Source: Phycisphaerales bacterium UBA2396
GTDB lineage: Bacteria > Planctomycetota > Phycisphaerae > Phycisphaerales > UBA1924
Direction: 5' to 3'
Assembly: GCA_002343325.1 (NCBI GenBank)
Contig: DDSG01000085.1
Span: 1-27,483 of the forward strand
DNA: 27,483 bases
Of this stretch, positions 1 through 7,400 are shown piece after piece (positions within the stretch are counted from its first letter, which is position 1; each line of letters begins with the position of its first letter). The notes below the pieces were generated by a model. It was not told where the DNA came from and did not search any database. It saw only the letters and a program-made list of their open reading frames with translations. Position numbers and translations under genes: made by a program.

Positions 1-79
1 CGTCTGGATGCGCTGGGTCTCGCCCACCGGCGAGCGCGGGCCCTGGAGCGAGCAGGCCCAGGCGACCATCGCGGCGTAA
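1..79 (+). CDS. 3' end of a gene entering from outside the window, fibronectin-like tail
   Basis: Reading from base 2, 25 codons lead to a TAA stop at 77-79. The peptide has the pattern VWMRWVSPTGERGPWS, followed by a short Ala/Thr-rich end. Tails of this kind (RW, then GxxGPWS) are common in small fibronectin type III-like hypothetical proteins, but too little is present to name a family. The same 79 bases occur again at 883-961. A terminator-like hairpin follows at 132-160. It is partial because the window begins inside it. The gene identity is inference; the reading frame and the repeat are seen directly. Confidence 0.5.
   Translation, partial: VWMRWVSPTGERGPWSEQAQATIAA
1..79 (+). repeat. 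79-base direct repeat, copy 1
   Basis: These bases are identical to 883-961. Both copies encode the same C-terminal peptide and stop codon. Both are followed, after unlike spacers, by a related hairpin terminator and the bases TTGGTGC. The unit duplicated is therefore a gene end plus its terminator. Copy 1 starts at the window edge, so the repeat may extend further left. Confidence 0.9.
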
Positions 80-131
80 AGGCTCCGCGGCGCGGCCTCA
101 TCCGCACGGCATCACCGATCGATACCACGCA

Positions 132-160
132 CGCCCTCGGTTCAGCCGGGGGCGTTCGTG
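132..160 (+). terminator. Hairpin terminator after the partial left-edge gene
   Basis: Nine paired bases (CGCCCTCGG with CCGGGGGCG, one wobble pair) close a short loop and are followed by a T-containing stretch (TTCGTGTT). The hairpin lies 50 bases after the stop at 79. A closely related hairpin follows the second repeat copy at 991-1013. Confidence 0.55.
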
Positions 161-193
161 TTGGTGCAGATCGTTCCCGCTACCATCGCGGGC

Positions 194-718
194 ATGGGCA
201 AGAAGGTCGCAAAGAGAGCCGCGGGCGTGCGCGGATCGACGAGGGCGGGCCGAGCGTCACGCACGCATCGCTCCGCGTCGGGCGCGAGCGCCGCCGGGGC
301 CACTCTCCTCTCCGGCGGTAGTCCGCAGATCGCCAAAGCCGACGGCGACGCGCCGGTGCAGGCGTACATCGCCGCCATGCCGGGATGGAAGAGCGGCCTT
401 GGACGCCGGCTCGACGCGCTCATCACCGCCACGGTGCCCGGCGTTCGCAAGGCCGTCCGGTGGAACTCGCCGTTCTACGGCGTCGAGGGCCGGGGCTGGT
501 TCCTCGCGTTTCATTGCCTGACCAAGTACGTCAAGGTCGCGTTCTTCAAGGGCGCGGCGCTCAGCCCGGGCCTCGTGGGCACGCCCAAGTCGGGCCAGGT
601 GCGCTACCTCGACATCCACGAGGGCGAGCGAGGCGGCGAGTTCGACGAAGCCCGGTTCGTCGCGTGGGTCAAGGAAGCAAGCCGGATCGAAGGCTGGGAC
701 GGCTCGAGCCCGTCGTGA
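194..718 (+). CDS. DUF1801 (YdhG-like) family protein
   Basis: A 174-residue cytoplasmic protein. From about residue 45 it has the DUF1801 pattern: a helical start (PVQAYIAAMPGWKSGLGRRL), a segment VRKAVRWNSPFYGVEGRGW, then FLAFHCLTKYVKVAFFKGA, and an end with VRYLDIH followed by a helix ending in a Trp-Asp pair. The biochemical role of the family is unsettled; members are small soluble alpha/beta proteins, some linked to iron or stress. The first 40 residues are basic, low-complexity and atypical. I chose ATG 194 (MGKKV) because the track upstream to ATG 158 reads as non-family sequence; 158 remains possible. It lies between the two copies of the 79-base repeat, outside the main element, and may be host DNA or cargo of the older element. 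Confidence 0.7.
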   Translation: MGKKVAKRAAGVRGSTRAGRASRTHRSASGASAAGATLLSGGSPQIAKADGDAPVQAYIAAMPGWKSGLGRRLDALITATVPGVRKAVRWNSPFYGVEGRGWFLAFHCLTKYVKVAFFKGAALSPGLVGTPKSGQVRYLDIHEGERGGEFDEARFVAWVKEASRIEGWDGSSPS

Positions 719-733
719 GCGACGGGCGGGTGA

Positions 734-961
734 CGCGGCAAGGACTCATCGGTTCCGTCGCGCCGGACTTGGCGTCCGAGGACGTCGGGGCATGGCGAGG
801 CCGATGTTTGCCGCGTCGCCCCGGACAGCGGCACACCGCACGCCATGCACTCCGACGCCGCCGACCTCAGCAAGACCAACTCCGTCTGGATGCGCTGGGT
901 CTCGCCCACCGGCGAGCGCGGGCCCTGGAGCGAGCAGGCCCAGGCGACCATCGCGGCGTAA
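734..961 (+). pseudogene. Duplicated gene fragment with fibronectin-like tail
   Basis: An open frame follows a stop at 731-733 and ends at the TAA at 959-961. Its last 26 codons repeat the tail of the gene at 1-79 exactly. Just upstream the frame reads SGTPHAMHSDAADLSKTNS, probably also part of the original protein. An ATG at 845 would give a 38-residue peptide. No complete gene is visible, so I read this as a truncated copy of the left-edge gene, joined downstream to the integrase remnant. It could instead be the genuine original end, with copy 1 as the duplicate. Confidence 0.5.
883..961 (+). repeat. 79-base direct repeat, copy 2
   Basis: Identical to bases 1-79. Exact identity over 79 bases, with diverged spacers after it, suggests a recent duplication or gene conversion. 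The interval between copies holds the DUF1801 gene. Confidence 0.9.
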
Positions 962-990
962 GTGTCGCCGGGAGTCCGAATGTCTCCAAT

Positions 991-1022
991 CGCCCCCGGG
1001 GTCACCGGGGGCGCTTTCTGTT
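991..1022 (+). terminator. Hairpin terminator after repeat copy 2
   Basis: CGCCCCCGG pairs with CCGGGGGCG around a GTCA loop and is followed by CTTTCTGTT. It corresponds to the hairpin at 132-160 after the first repeat copy, with one pairing difference. The integrase remnant begins about 10 bases further on. Confidence 0.6.
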
Positions 1023-1030
1023 GGTGCCGT

Positions 1031-1281
1031 GGCGAGGCCCGCAGCGGTGCGGAAGTCGTCGTCAAGACCGACGAACGCGGCCGCACCATCGACATCCACG
1101 CCCTGCGGCACACCTTCGGCACGCACCTCCCAAAGGCGGGCGCCCCGCCGCGGACGGCCCAGGCCGCCATGCGGCACAGCGACCCGAGCCTCACGGCCAA
1201 CGTTTACACCGACCCGAAACTCCTCGACGTGGCCGGAGCGGTCGCGAGCCCGCCGGACCTGCCGAACCTGCCTCTCGCGGC
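1031..1281 (+). pseudogene. Tyrosine integrase remnant (C-terminal catalytic end only)
   Basis: The frame encodes the last 80 or so residues of a tyrosine recombinase. It holds HALRHTFGTHL (the HxxR box), MRHSDPSLTANVYTD (the third His and the Tyr nucleophile) and the tail DPKLLDVAGAVAS. It is nearly identical in protein to the C-terminus of the complete integrase at 17226-18677 but differs at scattered bases, so it is a related gene rather than a recent copy. The core-binding domain and the first catalytic Arg are missing; upstream sequence is the gene-end repeat and terminator. The frame stays open to 1483, but homology stops near 1281. It is the right end of an older, mostly deleted element at the same tRNA. 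Confidence 0.85.
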
Positions 1282-1344
1282 GGCTGGTGAGTCCGCGGTG
1301 GCGCGGGCTGCCCCGCGGATCGGCGTCCTCAGCCCCGTCACACC

Positions 1345-1380
1345 TTGCACAACCACTTGCACACGCGCTTGCACAAGCGA
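1345..1380 (+). repeat. TTGCACA iterons, 12-base period (remnant element)
   Basis: TTGCACA starts at 1345, 1357 and 1369, giving three 12-base units of form TTGCACANNNNN. The same units occur at 19182-19229 beside the right attachment site and at 1654-1677 in the left end of the main element. Their positions flanking the attachment core suit integrase or excisionase arm-type binding sites. That role is inference. Confidence 0.75.
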
Positions 1381-1490
1381 GCGTCCACCCAGGTCATTCC
1401 CTGGCATCGTCCGGCCGTCGGCCCCGATCCGGCCGCCCCCGCCCGCTTCGCCGGAACTCGCGGAATCTGCGGGGCCCACTTGAAGGTGGG

Positions 1491-1543
1491 TCAACGAAAA
1501 GCCGCCGGTGTCATCGCTCTTGAAAGGGCACAACATCGGCGGC
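1491..1543 (-). terminator. Relict tRNA-Gly terminator
   Basis: On the minus strand, downstream of the tRNA 3' fragment, GCCGCCG pairs with CGGCGGC and is followed by TTTTCGTT. This matches the terminator of the intact tRNA at 19331-19369, but with a longer, altered loop. It supports the view that each element of this family carries the tRNA 3' half plus a terminator. Confidence 0.6.
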
Positions 1544-1550
1544 AGACAAA

Positions 1551-1591
1551 GCGGGCGACCGGGATCGAACCGGCGACATTCAGCTTGGGAA
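1551..1591 (-). pseudogene. tRNA-Gly 3' fragment (left attachment site, attL)
   Basis: On the minus strand this 41-base stretch reads from the anticodon loop (TTCCCAA) through the anticodon 3' strand, variable region, T arm with TTCGATC and the acceptor 3' strand CGCCCGC. The 5' half is absent: sequence to the right (1592 on) is unrelated. The 18 bases at 1574-1591 are identical to 19399-19416 in the intact tRNA. The T stem differs from the intact gene but is still paired (GCCGG with CCGGT), so the fragment came from a functional but slightly different tRNA-Gly. Crossover in the anticodon loop is typical for tyrosine integrases. Confidence 0.85.
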
Positions 1592-1653
1592 CGCCCGGGC
1601 TGCCGATCGAAAGCCTCGTGAATCTGGCCGCTTTCGACGCACGCCGCGTTCGC

Positions 1654-1677
1654 TTGCACACGCGCTTGCACAAGCCC
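1654..1677 (+). repeat. TTGCACA iterons at the left end of the element
   Basis: Two TTGCACA units, 12 bases apart (1654 and 1666), lie about 65 bases inside the left core. They match the unit and spacing of the four-copy array next to the right core, so the element carries the same motif on both sides of the circular attachment site, as expected for arm-type integrase sites. Confidence 0.7.
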
Positions 1678-2111
1678 GCCCATGATCGGGATTCCCGCCC
1701 CCGCGCCCGCCCCGCGACGATCGCCCGTGGGCGTCCCGGCCCGGCGCTGGCCCCGACTCCCGGGCGTCGCCAACCGGCGGCACGTCGGGCCAACGAGGCG
1801 GGACGTGGGCCACGTCTACGCGTCTACGCATACAGAACCCGCGATCATGCCGCCGCTGGCGGGGATTCTGTAGACGTAGACGCCCCCACGGCCGCGTAGG
1901 TACTCCGCCCGGGGGGGACCGGTCTCGAAAGGCCCGCGGGAACAGCCGCGCGGGGAGACAGAGTTTGTTTCGCGCGGGGACGGGCGATTTCCGGCCGAAT
2001 CCGCCCGTTTGCCCACATCGGGCCGAACTTGCCCACATGTCGCGGAATGACGGCGAAACCGCTGCGGTTTGCCTTGCCTCGTGGCGAATGTCATGGCTTC
2101 ATGTGTCACAC

Positions 2112-2132
2112 GCGGGCGGAATCCCCGCCCGC
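2112..2132 (+). promoter_or_regulatory. Hairpin just upstream of the first small gene
   Basis: GCGGGCG pairs with CGCCCGC around a 7-base loop, ending 16 bases before the ATG at 2149 and directly before the purine-rich GGAGA ribosome-binding stretch. It could affect translation or be a fortuitous GC-rich fold. No T-tract follows, so it is not a classical terminator. Confidence 0.35.
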
Positions 2133-2148
2133 GACGGAGACCACGAAC

Positions 2149-2496
2149 ATGAACGCCACCACAAAGAACACGATCGAGATGGCCAGGACGCTTGCCCGCC
2201 GCGGGTTCGCGGTGCGGGGCATCGAGATCCAGACGCCCGACGGCCGCTGCTGGTGTGTCGACACGGTCGCCCCCGGGCGGGCCCGCCACGCCGACGGGCA
2301 CTGGGGGCCGAAGGCCGGAGCACCGGGCGGCTTCCGCCTGTTCGAGATCGACCATGACCGCGACGACGCGCCGATCGAGCACGACCCGGTGGACTACGAC
2401 ACCTGGGACATGGGCGACCTGATCGACTACCTGAACGCGGTCGGGCAGCCGAAGCCCCGGCCGAGCACGACTCGCACAACCGGCCCGACGACCTGA
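2149..2496 (+). CDS. Hypothetical protein, acidic C-terminal half
   Basis: 115 residues, not recognised. The N-terminal half looks like a small alpha/beta fold: helix TIEMARTLARRGFAVRG, then strands GIEIQTPDGRCWCVDTVAP. The C-terminal half is rich in Asp and aromatic residues (YDTWDMGDLIDYLN). No membrane segment or signal peptide. I chose ATG 2149 because GGAGA lies about 9 bases upstream and protein-like sequence begins there; an in-frame ATG at 2029 would add an unlikely Arg/His-rich leader. It is first of four small same-strand genes and is closed by its own terminator at 2495-2524. It may act as an anti-restriction or regulatory accessory protein, but nothing in the sequence shows that. 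Confidence 0.65.
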   Translation: MNATTKNTIEMARTLARRGFAVRGIEIQTPDGRCWCVDTVAPGRARHADGHWGPKAGAPGGFRLFEIDHDRDDAPIEHDPVDYDTWDMGDLIDYLNAVGQPKPRPSTTRTTGPTT

Positions 2497-2524
2497 AGCC
2501 CGCGTGCTGCGGGCTTCGCTGTTT
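2495..2524 (+). terminator. Rho-independent terminator
   Basis: GAAGCCCGC pairs perfectly with GCGGGCTTC around GTGCT, then GCTGTTT. The stem begins inside the stop codon of the preceding gene and ends 39 bases before the next ATG, so the two small genes are probably separate transcripts or the terminator is partial. Confidence 0.75.
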
Positions 2525-2555
2525 ACCAGAGTCCACAACCGCAAGGAGCACGACC

Positions 2556-2810
2556 ATGACGAAGCGCACGACCAACCCCGAACCGACCGCCGCAGAGACC
2601 TACGCCGCGCGGCGCAATGACATCGCCCGCCTGATGGACGTGCTGCAGATGGAACTCGACAAACACGCCGACGCCGCGAAGGCCGACCCTCGCAACTGGG
2701 GCCGCACGGGCGACATCGGGAAGGTCCGCAGCGACCTGATCGACCTCGTCGGGTTCATGAGCGGGATGGACCGCGAGCAGGTCGAGGCCTTCCTGGCGGA
2801 CGCCGAGTGA
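2556..2810 (+). CDS. Small hypothetical helical protein
   Basis: 84 residues, cytoplasmic, mostly helical, not recognised. The pattern RRNDIARLMDVLQMELDKHADAAKADPRNWGRTGDIGKVRSDL (here only described: a helix, a loop with a conserved-looking NWGRTGD, then a second helix) followed by LVGFMSGMDREQVEAFLADAE resembles small accessory proteins of integrated elements. The start is supported by AAGGAG seven bases before ATG 2556. It sits between two terminators or gaps, with the HARE-HTH gene 90 bases downstream. Function unknown. Confidence 0.65.
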   Translation: MTKRTTNPEPTAAETYAARRNDIARLMDVLQMELDKHADAAKADPRNWGRTGDIGKVRSDLIDLVGFMSGMDREQVEAFLADAE

Positions 2811-2900
2811 CCCCACGCGGCGTCGCGGGAAACCGCGGCCGCCACGTTTCCCCCGCCGCGATGTGCGACGGGGTTCGCACCCGACACGAAGGAGTCCGAC

Positions 2901-3260
2901 ATGGCACGCAAAGGCACGCTCAAGAACATGGGCAAGGTCCAGCGCGAGATGAGCGACGCGCGGAAGATCCGCAAGGCGGCGAAGACCGCACCTCCCGTCA
3001 AGGAGACGACGGCCGCCCCCGCCAAGCGCATGAGCGCCCTCGACGCGGCGGCGCAGGTGCTCGCCGCGAGCGAGGTGCCGATGCGGGCCAAGGAGATGAT
3101 CGCCGCGATGGAGTCCAATGGCCTGTGGCGCTCGCCCGGCGGCAAGACGCCCGAGGCCACGCTCTACGCCGCCATCATCCGCGAGATCGGCGCCAAGGGA
3201 ACGGCCGCACGGTTCAAGAAGCACGAGCGCGGCGTCTTCGTCGCCGGGAAGGGAGCCTGA
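2901..3260 (+). CDS. HARE-HTH domain protein
   Basis: 119 residues. Residues about 47-115 match the HARE-HTH winged helix (family of HB1, ASXL and restriction-associated HTH): SALDAAAQVLAAS, then MRAKEMIAAMESNGLW, then a TPEATLYAAIIREI-like recognition helix and a final strand pair ending GVFVA. The first 45 residues are basic and Ala/Lys-rich, probably disordered and DNA-contacting. Known HARE-HTH domains occur in the RNA polymerase delta subunit, in some restriction enzymes and in chromatin proteins, and are thought to sense DNA modification or structure. AAGGAG precedes ATG 2901. The next gene begins 3 bases after the stop, suggesting a two-gene operon. As a free-standing domain in an island with R-M genes, it may be a regulator or a modification sensor (inference). 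Confidence 0.8.
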   Translation: MARKGTLKNMGKVQREMSDARKIRKAAKTAPPVKETTAAPAKRMSALDAAAQVLAASEVPMRAKEMIAAMESNGLWRSPGGKTPEATLYAAIIREIGAKGTAARFKKHERGVFVAGKGA

Positions 3261-3263
3261 GCC

Positions 3264-3530
3264 ATGACCGCGATGCCCGCCCCCAACCGCGAAGCGCAAC
3301 TCGAAGCCGTGCTCCAGGCCGCGCTCTACCTGCTCGGCGCTCGCCAAGACCAGATGCTCACCATCGAAGAGTGGACGGACCTCGCGCGGGCCGTCGCCGC
3401 GTGCCAGGAGCGGAAGACCGCCGACTACCTGGCCGAGCACGACCTCGAGGCCATCGCCGAGCGCTACGCCCTGGAATGGGATGAAGCGACCGACGGCCCG
3501 CTTCCCCCCGCCCCGAATCTCGACGAGTGA
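3264..3530 (+). CDS. Small hypothetical protein, co-transcribed with the HARE-HTH gene
   Basis: 88 residues, acidic, predicted helical, not recognised. Helices are suggested at AQLEAVLQAALYLLGARQ and WTDLARAVAACQERKTADYLAEHD, ending with a Pro-rich tail. GGGAG lies about 9 bases before ATG 3264, within the end of the preceding gene. Spacing of 3 bases to the HARE-HTH stop implies translational coupling and a shared role. A strong terminator follows at 3554-3583, facing the convergent TOPRIM gene. Confidence 0.65.
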   Translation: MTAMPAPNREAQLEAVLQAALYLLGARQDQMLTIEEWTDLARAVAACQERKTADYLAEHDLEAIAERYALEWDEATDGPLPPAPNLDE

Positions 3531-3553
3531 GGCGCACAACACGCCTTGGCCCC

Positions 3554-3583
3554 AGCCGCGACGCCCGTCGCGGCTTTCTCTTC
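3554..3583 (+). terminator. Rho-independent terminator
   Basis: AGCCGCGAC pairs perfectly with GTCGCGGCT around GCCC, followed by TTCTCTT. It ends the plus-strand small-gene cluster, 38 bases before the 3' end of the convergent minus-strand operon. Confidence 0.8.
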
Positions 3584-3620
3584 GGTCGGGCGGTGTCATC
3601 ATCTGCCTGGATGCCTGTGG

Positions 3621-4400
3621 TCACACGGGTTGGCCATCAGGCCGGAGAGTGGGACCGAGCGGCAGATCAAACAACCCGCGGAAGTGCTGCAGCATTCGGA
3701 CAATCCCCACGACTTCCGGCAGATCCGCGAGTTGCCGCGAGTACTTCAGCAATTCTCCCTTGCAGCCGCCGTTGAAGTCATAGTGATGCGCGATGCCGCG
3801 ATGGATTGGCTTTATCTTCAACGCGCCTGGACACTCATCACAGAACCCATCCAACAGCTCTCGGTCCAAAAGGTCCTCAATCTCGCAATCCAGATCAGAC
3901 CACTCACGGTTTAGGTCCTTCACCGCATCTCGATACCCGCTCGACCCCAGCTTCAGGCTTGGGTAAGCCCGCTTGAGAAGGAACACGTCGTGAAAGGGTC
4001 GAAAAGGGAAGTCGGGATCTGTGAGCTTGCCGAAACACCTGCGACCCGCATGGTCGTCATCAAACACCGGGAGCATCCGCACCCTAGCAGGCTTTGGAAG
4101 TGCCTGATCGCTCACGGCCATCCCGTGCAGCGTGATCAACTCCCGCACCACACCACCTACGCCGCCATCATCGAACAGGCCAGCCGCAACTACGCGAAAC
4201 TGGTCGTCGACCAGATGCAAACCGTGACGCTTCGCGAACAATGAAGACGCGAGCTCGCAGTACGCAACATCGAGTGTGCCCTCGACGAGCAGATTTCGTC
4301 GACCGATGCTCCATCCCTTCTTCGCTGCATAGGCGGCAACAGCGCTTGTGTCTCGCGAGAGCGACTCATCGAACGGCCGATATGTGTCGCGGCGTGCCAT
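3621..4400 (-). CDS. TOPRIM-like protein, partner of the STAND-like NTPase
   Basis: 259 residues. A TOPRIM signature is visible: NLLVEGTLDVAYCELA (Glu40, Gly41, Asp44) and MLPVFDDDHAGRRCF (Asp114-Asp116, Gly119). In TOPRIM domains the Glu and the DxD acid pair bind Mg2+ and serve nicking, primase or OLD-type nuclease chemistry. The C-terminal 130 residues hold two Cys (FCDECPG) and a His-rich turn (GIAHHYDF) but no domain I know. The start ATG at 4400 has AAGGAGAAGACG directly before it, and this ribosome site overlaps the TAA of the NTPase gene; a longer frame to 4466 would overlap that gene without such a site. Unlike primases, no zinc finger or RNA-polymerase fold is visible. The predicted role is the nucleic-acid effector or nuclease of a two-gene system (inference). 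Base composition is visibly AT-richer than flanking genes. Confidence 0.75.
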   Translation of the reverse strand: MARRDTYRPFDESLSRDTSAVAAYAAKKGWSIGRRNLLVEGTLDVAYCELASSLFAKRHGLHLVDDQFRVVAAGLFDDGGVGGVVRELITLHGMAVSDQALPKPARVRMLPVFDDDHAGRRCFGKLTDPDFPFRPFHDVFLLKRAYPSLKLGSSGYRDAVKDLNREWSDLDCEIEDLLDRELLDGFCDECPGALKIKPIHRGIAHHYDFNGGCKGELLKYSRQLADLPEVVGIVRMLQHFRGLFDLPLGPTLRPDGQPV

Positions 4401-4410
4401 CGTCTTCTCC

Positions 4411-7400
4411 TTAGACGTGTGGCACGGGTCTGGCATACGGACCACGCACATTGAATCCAACAACACACTTCAAGACGCGGCCGGGCGGCATCCGGTCGAC
4501 GCCGAAGTCAAGGGGGTCAAATCCGATCACGGTGTTGCCCAGCTGAACCACCCGCATCGCGTGTCGTCGCCAGTTGCCTGGAGGCGGCACAACCTTGCCA
4601 TCGCAAATGGCCCGCTCCGCTGACCCGGTCTTGAGGAACCACGCCAATCGTTTCGGCACGTCGATAATGGCCTCAGACTCTGCCAACTCGCGCCGAATGT
4701 CTCGAAACTCCTGCTCTGCCGTGGGATGCGAGCCCGTCTGGTGGAGCAAGATCGCCCTCTCAAGGCGCATCTGCAAGTGCATTGCTGGAGTGCCTTCGAG
4801 CGAGCGAAGGATCTGAAGCTGCCGGGCGAAGTCGTAAGGCCTTTGGATGGCGACTAAATCATATAGAAGCCGTGACAACACCCACTCTCGCTGCTTCGGT
4901 GGAACTGCATCAAGAACTTCTAGTGCCTGTGCAACGTCATCGCCTTGGGTATCGGCGATTGTCACAGTGCCCGAAGAATCGGCACGTCTGAGGAGTCGCC
5001 ATGCCATCGACATTGCTGCCACAGATGGATTCGATGTACGCAACCTATCGAGATCATCATCGGACAGCTGCATGAGGCCGTCAAACGCCTGCTGTGTCAA
5101 CTCATCGAGCCGCTGGCGACGCTCGGCCGCTGAATCCAACGAGCGGGCTGTGCTGATTCTCTGCAGAGCGGCACACAAACTCCGCGCAGCAGAACTGGGC
5201 TCGCGTTGAGCAGCGAGGACGTAGCCGCGAGCAGAAGTCTCGAGAACATGTGAATTTGTAGGATTCAATTGCTCTGCCTGCTGGAGGCACTCAATCTCGC
5301 GTTCCTCCAGCACCTTGATGCGCTCGTCGCTGCCGCCGGTTCTGCGAAGGTACGCGGCGAAGTCCTGGCACGCTCTCGCCAACGAATTGAGGATGTTCAG
5401 ATCGCGCTCATCGTCGTCTCCCTTGTCGAGAGATAGGGCGTACTCCAGATCTCCAACCGCCTCTTCCAGCAGGCGCGCCCGCTCCACTTCAGACCTATCC
5501 GAAAACAGATCGTCGTCCACCGCCACGCGTCGGCGCGAAATGGCTACATGGTGGATGAACGCCCTCGAGGTGTCCCAGAGGACCTCCGGCATCCCAAACA
5601 GGGCGTTCAGCACATCACGCCAGTACCTCGCAAACTCCTGATGACCTGTTCGTTCTAGTTTGAAAATCGACTGTGCGAAGCGCAGCGCAAGTGGGCGGTA
5701 GCGCTCCTGCCCAAGCGACTCGTTTCTGGCGAACTCCGCCAGCAATTTGATCCGCAGTCGCACTGAAGTCGTGCCTGGCGACACCCCAAGCTGCGCAAGC
5801 AGATCTGGATCTTCAGTTGCACCATCGAGCAGATGCTGCGCAAGAGGGAGGTGGGCGATTCCCCAAACAGAAGATCGTTCAGTCCGCCGGCGCAGCAAGC
5901 CGAGAGCGGGCACCTCGATAAGCAGAGACGACAACTGCGCCGAGAGCGGATCCTCGTCCGGCTCAGGGACGGGGAGCAGTTGCTCGGGCAAATGTGTCCG
6001 TTCAAGGCTCAGAGCCGCGATCGTCAACAGCGTGCGCCGGGTAGCCGTGGACAGCGAGCGTCCGCGATACCTCGCGTCTAGGAATCGCTGATAAAGCCAG
6101 CGGCGAATCGACTCGCCAAGGCTCAGTTGGCGGCGCAGCCAAAACTCCAGTGCAACCCAGAACGAGGACGTAGTCTCCGCCACACCAAGGGTTCCGGCCT
6201 CTGGCGCGAGGCTGTTCTCGGCCCAGAACGATTGCCACTGGCTCAAACTCTGGTCTCGGCCGATGTGCCTCAGATAGCGATTGAGATGCTGACCAAGCGA
6301 CTCGACCGCTTGCTGCGACAACTCATGCGTAAGCGGGCCCTCAAAGAGACGACTCACTGGAATTGACAGGTCTCCTCGATCAGTCGTCTCTCGAACCAGC
6401 ATCACGACGACTCGGTGCGCAAAACGCTTCAGAACACGAACATATGAGGCGACGATCTCCTCTGAGTTGATCCAGTGCTCGCTGTCCAGGACGAGCAGCC
6501 AAGGGACTGGGCCGCCGCCTTCATCTGGCGCCGGCGTAACTTGCGGTTCCGCAGTCTCAGTCGGGCCATCAATCGACTCGCGGATGGCGTTGGAGACGGC
6601 GAACAAGAATGCGCTGGTGATGTCTGGAGAAGCAAGTTCTACGCCCGTTCGGGCGACAAGCGTCGGATATCCCGCGCGCGCGGCATGCAGCGCCAGCATT
6701 CGTGATGCCGTCGTCCCACCTGCGCCGGACTCGGTGTCTACAGAAACCACACTCACGGTTCCGGGCGCAGACGCCCGCACCTTCTCGAGCCTGTCGATCA
6801 ACCGATTGAAAGAAGTACCGTTATCGCGAGGCCAGGGAAGCCCAGCGGCGTACGGTCGCCAGAACGCTTCTGATTCGTCGTCTGCTGTTCGTGAGAAGAA
6901 CCCGTCTATCTCATCAGGACTGAGCGCATCTTCTGAAATGGGGCTCAAGTCCGAGTCCTTCAGCACCATGAAGGATGCGAGAGCTGGACTCTCAGTTGGA
7001 ACCGCAGCGCTGCAGTCAACCACGACCGGTGGCGCTTCCGGCTGAAGCTTGACACGCAGTCTCAGCTGGTCTGAGGGCACGCGGCGATTGATGTGCTCGG
7101 ACAGCTCCTGGGCCAGGGTTTGAAGCCGCTGCGTGCAGACGGTGATTGACACCGGCCCGGGACGTCGGTCTGCCCATGCTCGGAGCGCGCCAATTTGAGG
7201 CTCGGTTGGCGAGAATGCCACGACGTGCGGTCGAAGCTCTGCAATCGTCTCCGACAAGACGCTCTCTAGATCGTCCGAGGGCGATGGAACCAGCACGAGC
7301 GTTCGGACGGAGCGATTGGCGAGCTCCTCCAGCATGCCAAGCCGACGCAGAAGCCGCTTGTTTGCCCCACCTGCTTCGGGGCGTTCTGTCGGCGAATGCC

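Larger units (their letters stand above)
1592..2148. other. Non-coding left end of the element
   Basis: No convincing gene in about 557 bases. It holds two TTGCACA iterons (1654 and 1666) and a large imperfect inverted repeat, with arms at 1821-1842 and 1859-1882 built around CGTCTACG and ACAGAA. Read on the minus strand, 1816-1880 resembles the 3' end of the primase gene (VYRIPA then SVCVDA, compared with VYRNPA then SVCVDG). It may be a primase-tail relic or a repeated protein-binding site. The stretch 1900-2148 shows nothing further except the hairpin at 2112-2132 just before the first gene. Confidence 0.6.

Noticed and set aside
1551..1591. Functional second tRNA-Gly
   Set aside because: Only the 3' half is present; the D arm and the 5' acceptor strand are missing.
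1204..1773. 189-residue minus-strand frame over the integrase remnant and attL
   Set aside because: It crosses the integrase remnant, the iterons, the tRNA terminator and the tRNA fragment, so it cannot be a real gene.
3621..4400. TOPRIM protein as a DnaG-type primase
   Set aside because: No zinc-binding N-terminus or DnaG core is seen, and a separate primase-like protein already serves the element at 13499-15616.
4411..5200. NTPase N-terminal region as an active SIR2 NADase
   Set aside because: Only a faint FLNGRED segment recalls SIR2; the catalytic His and the NAD-binding Gly pattern are not found.
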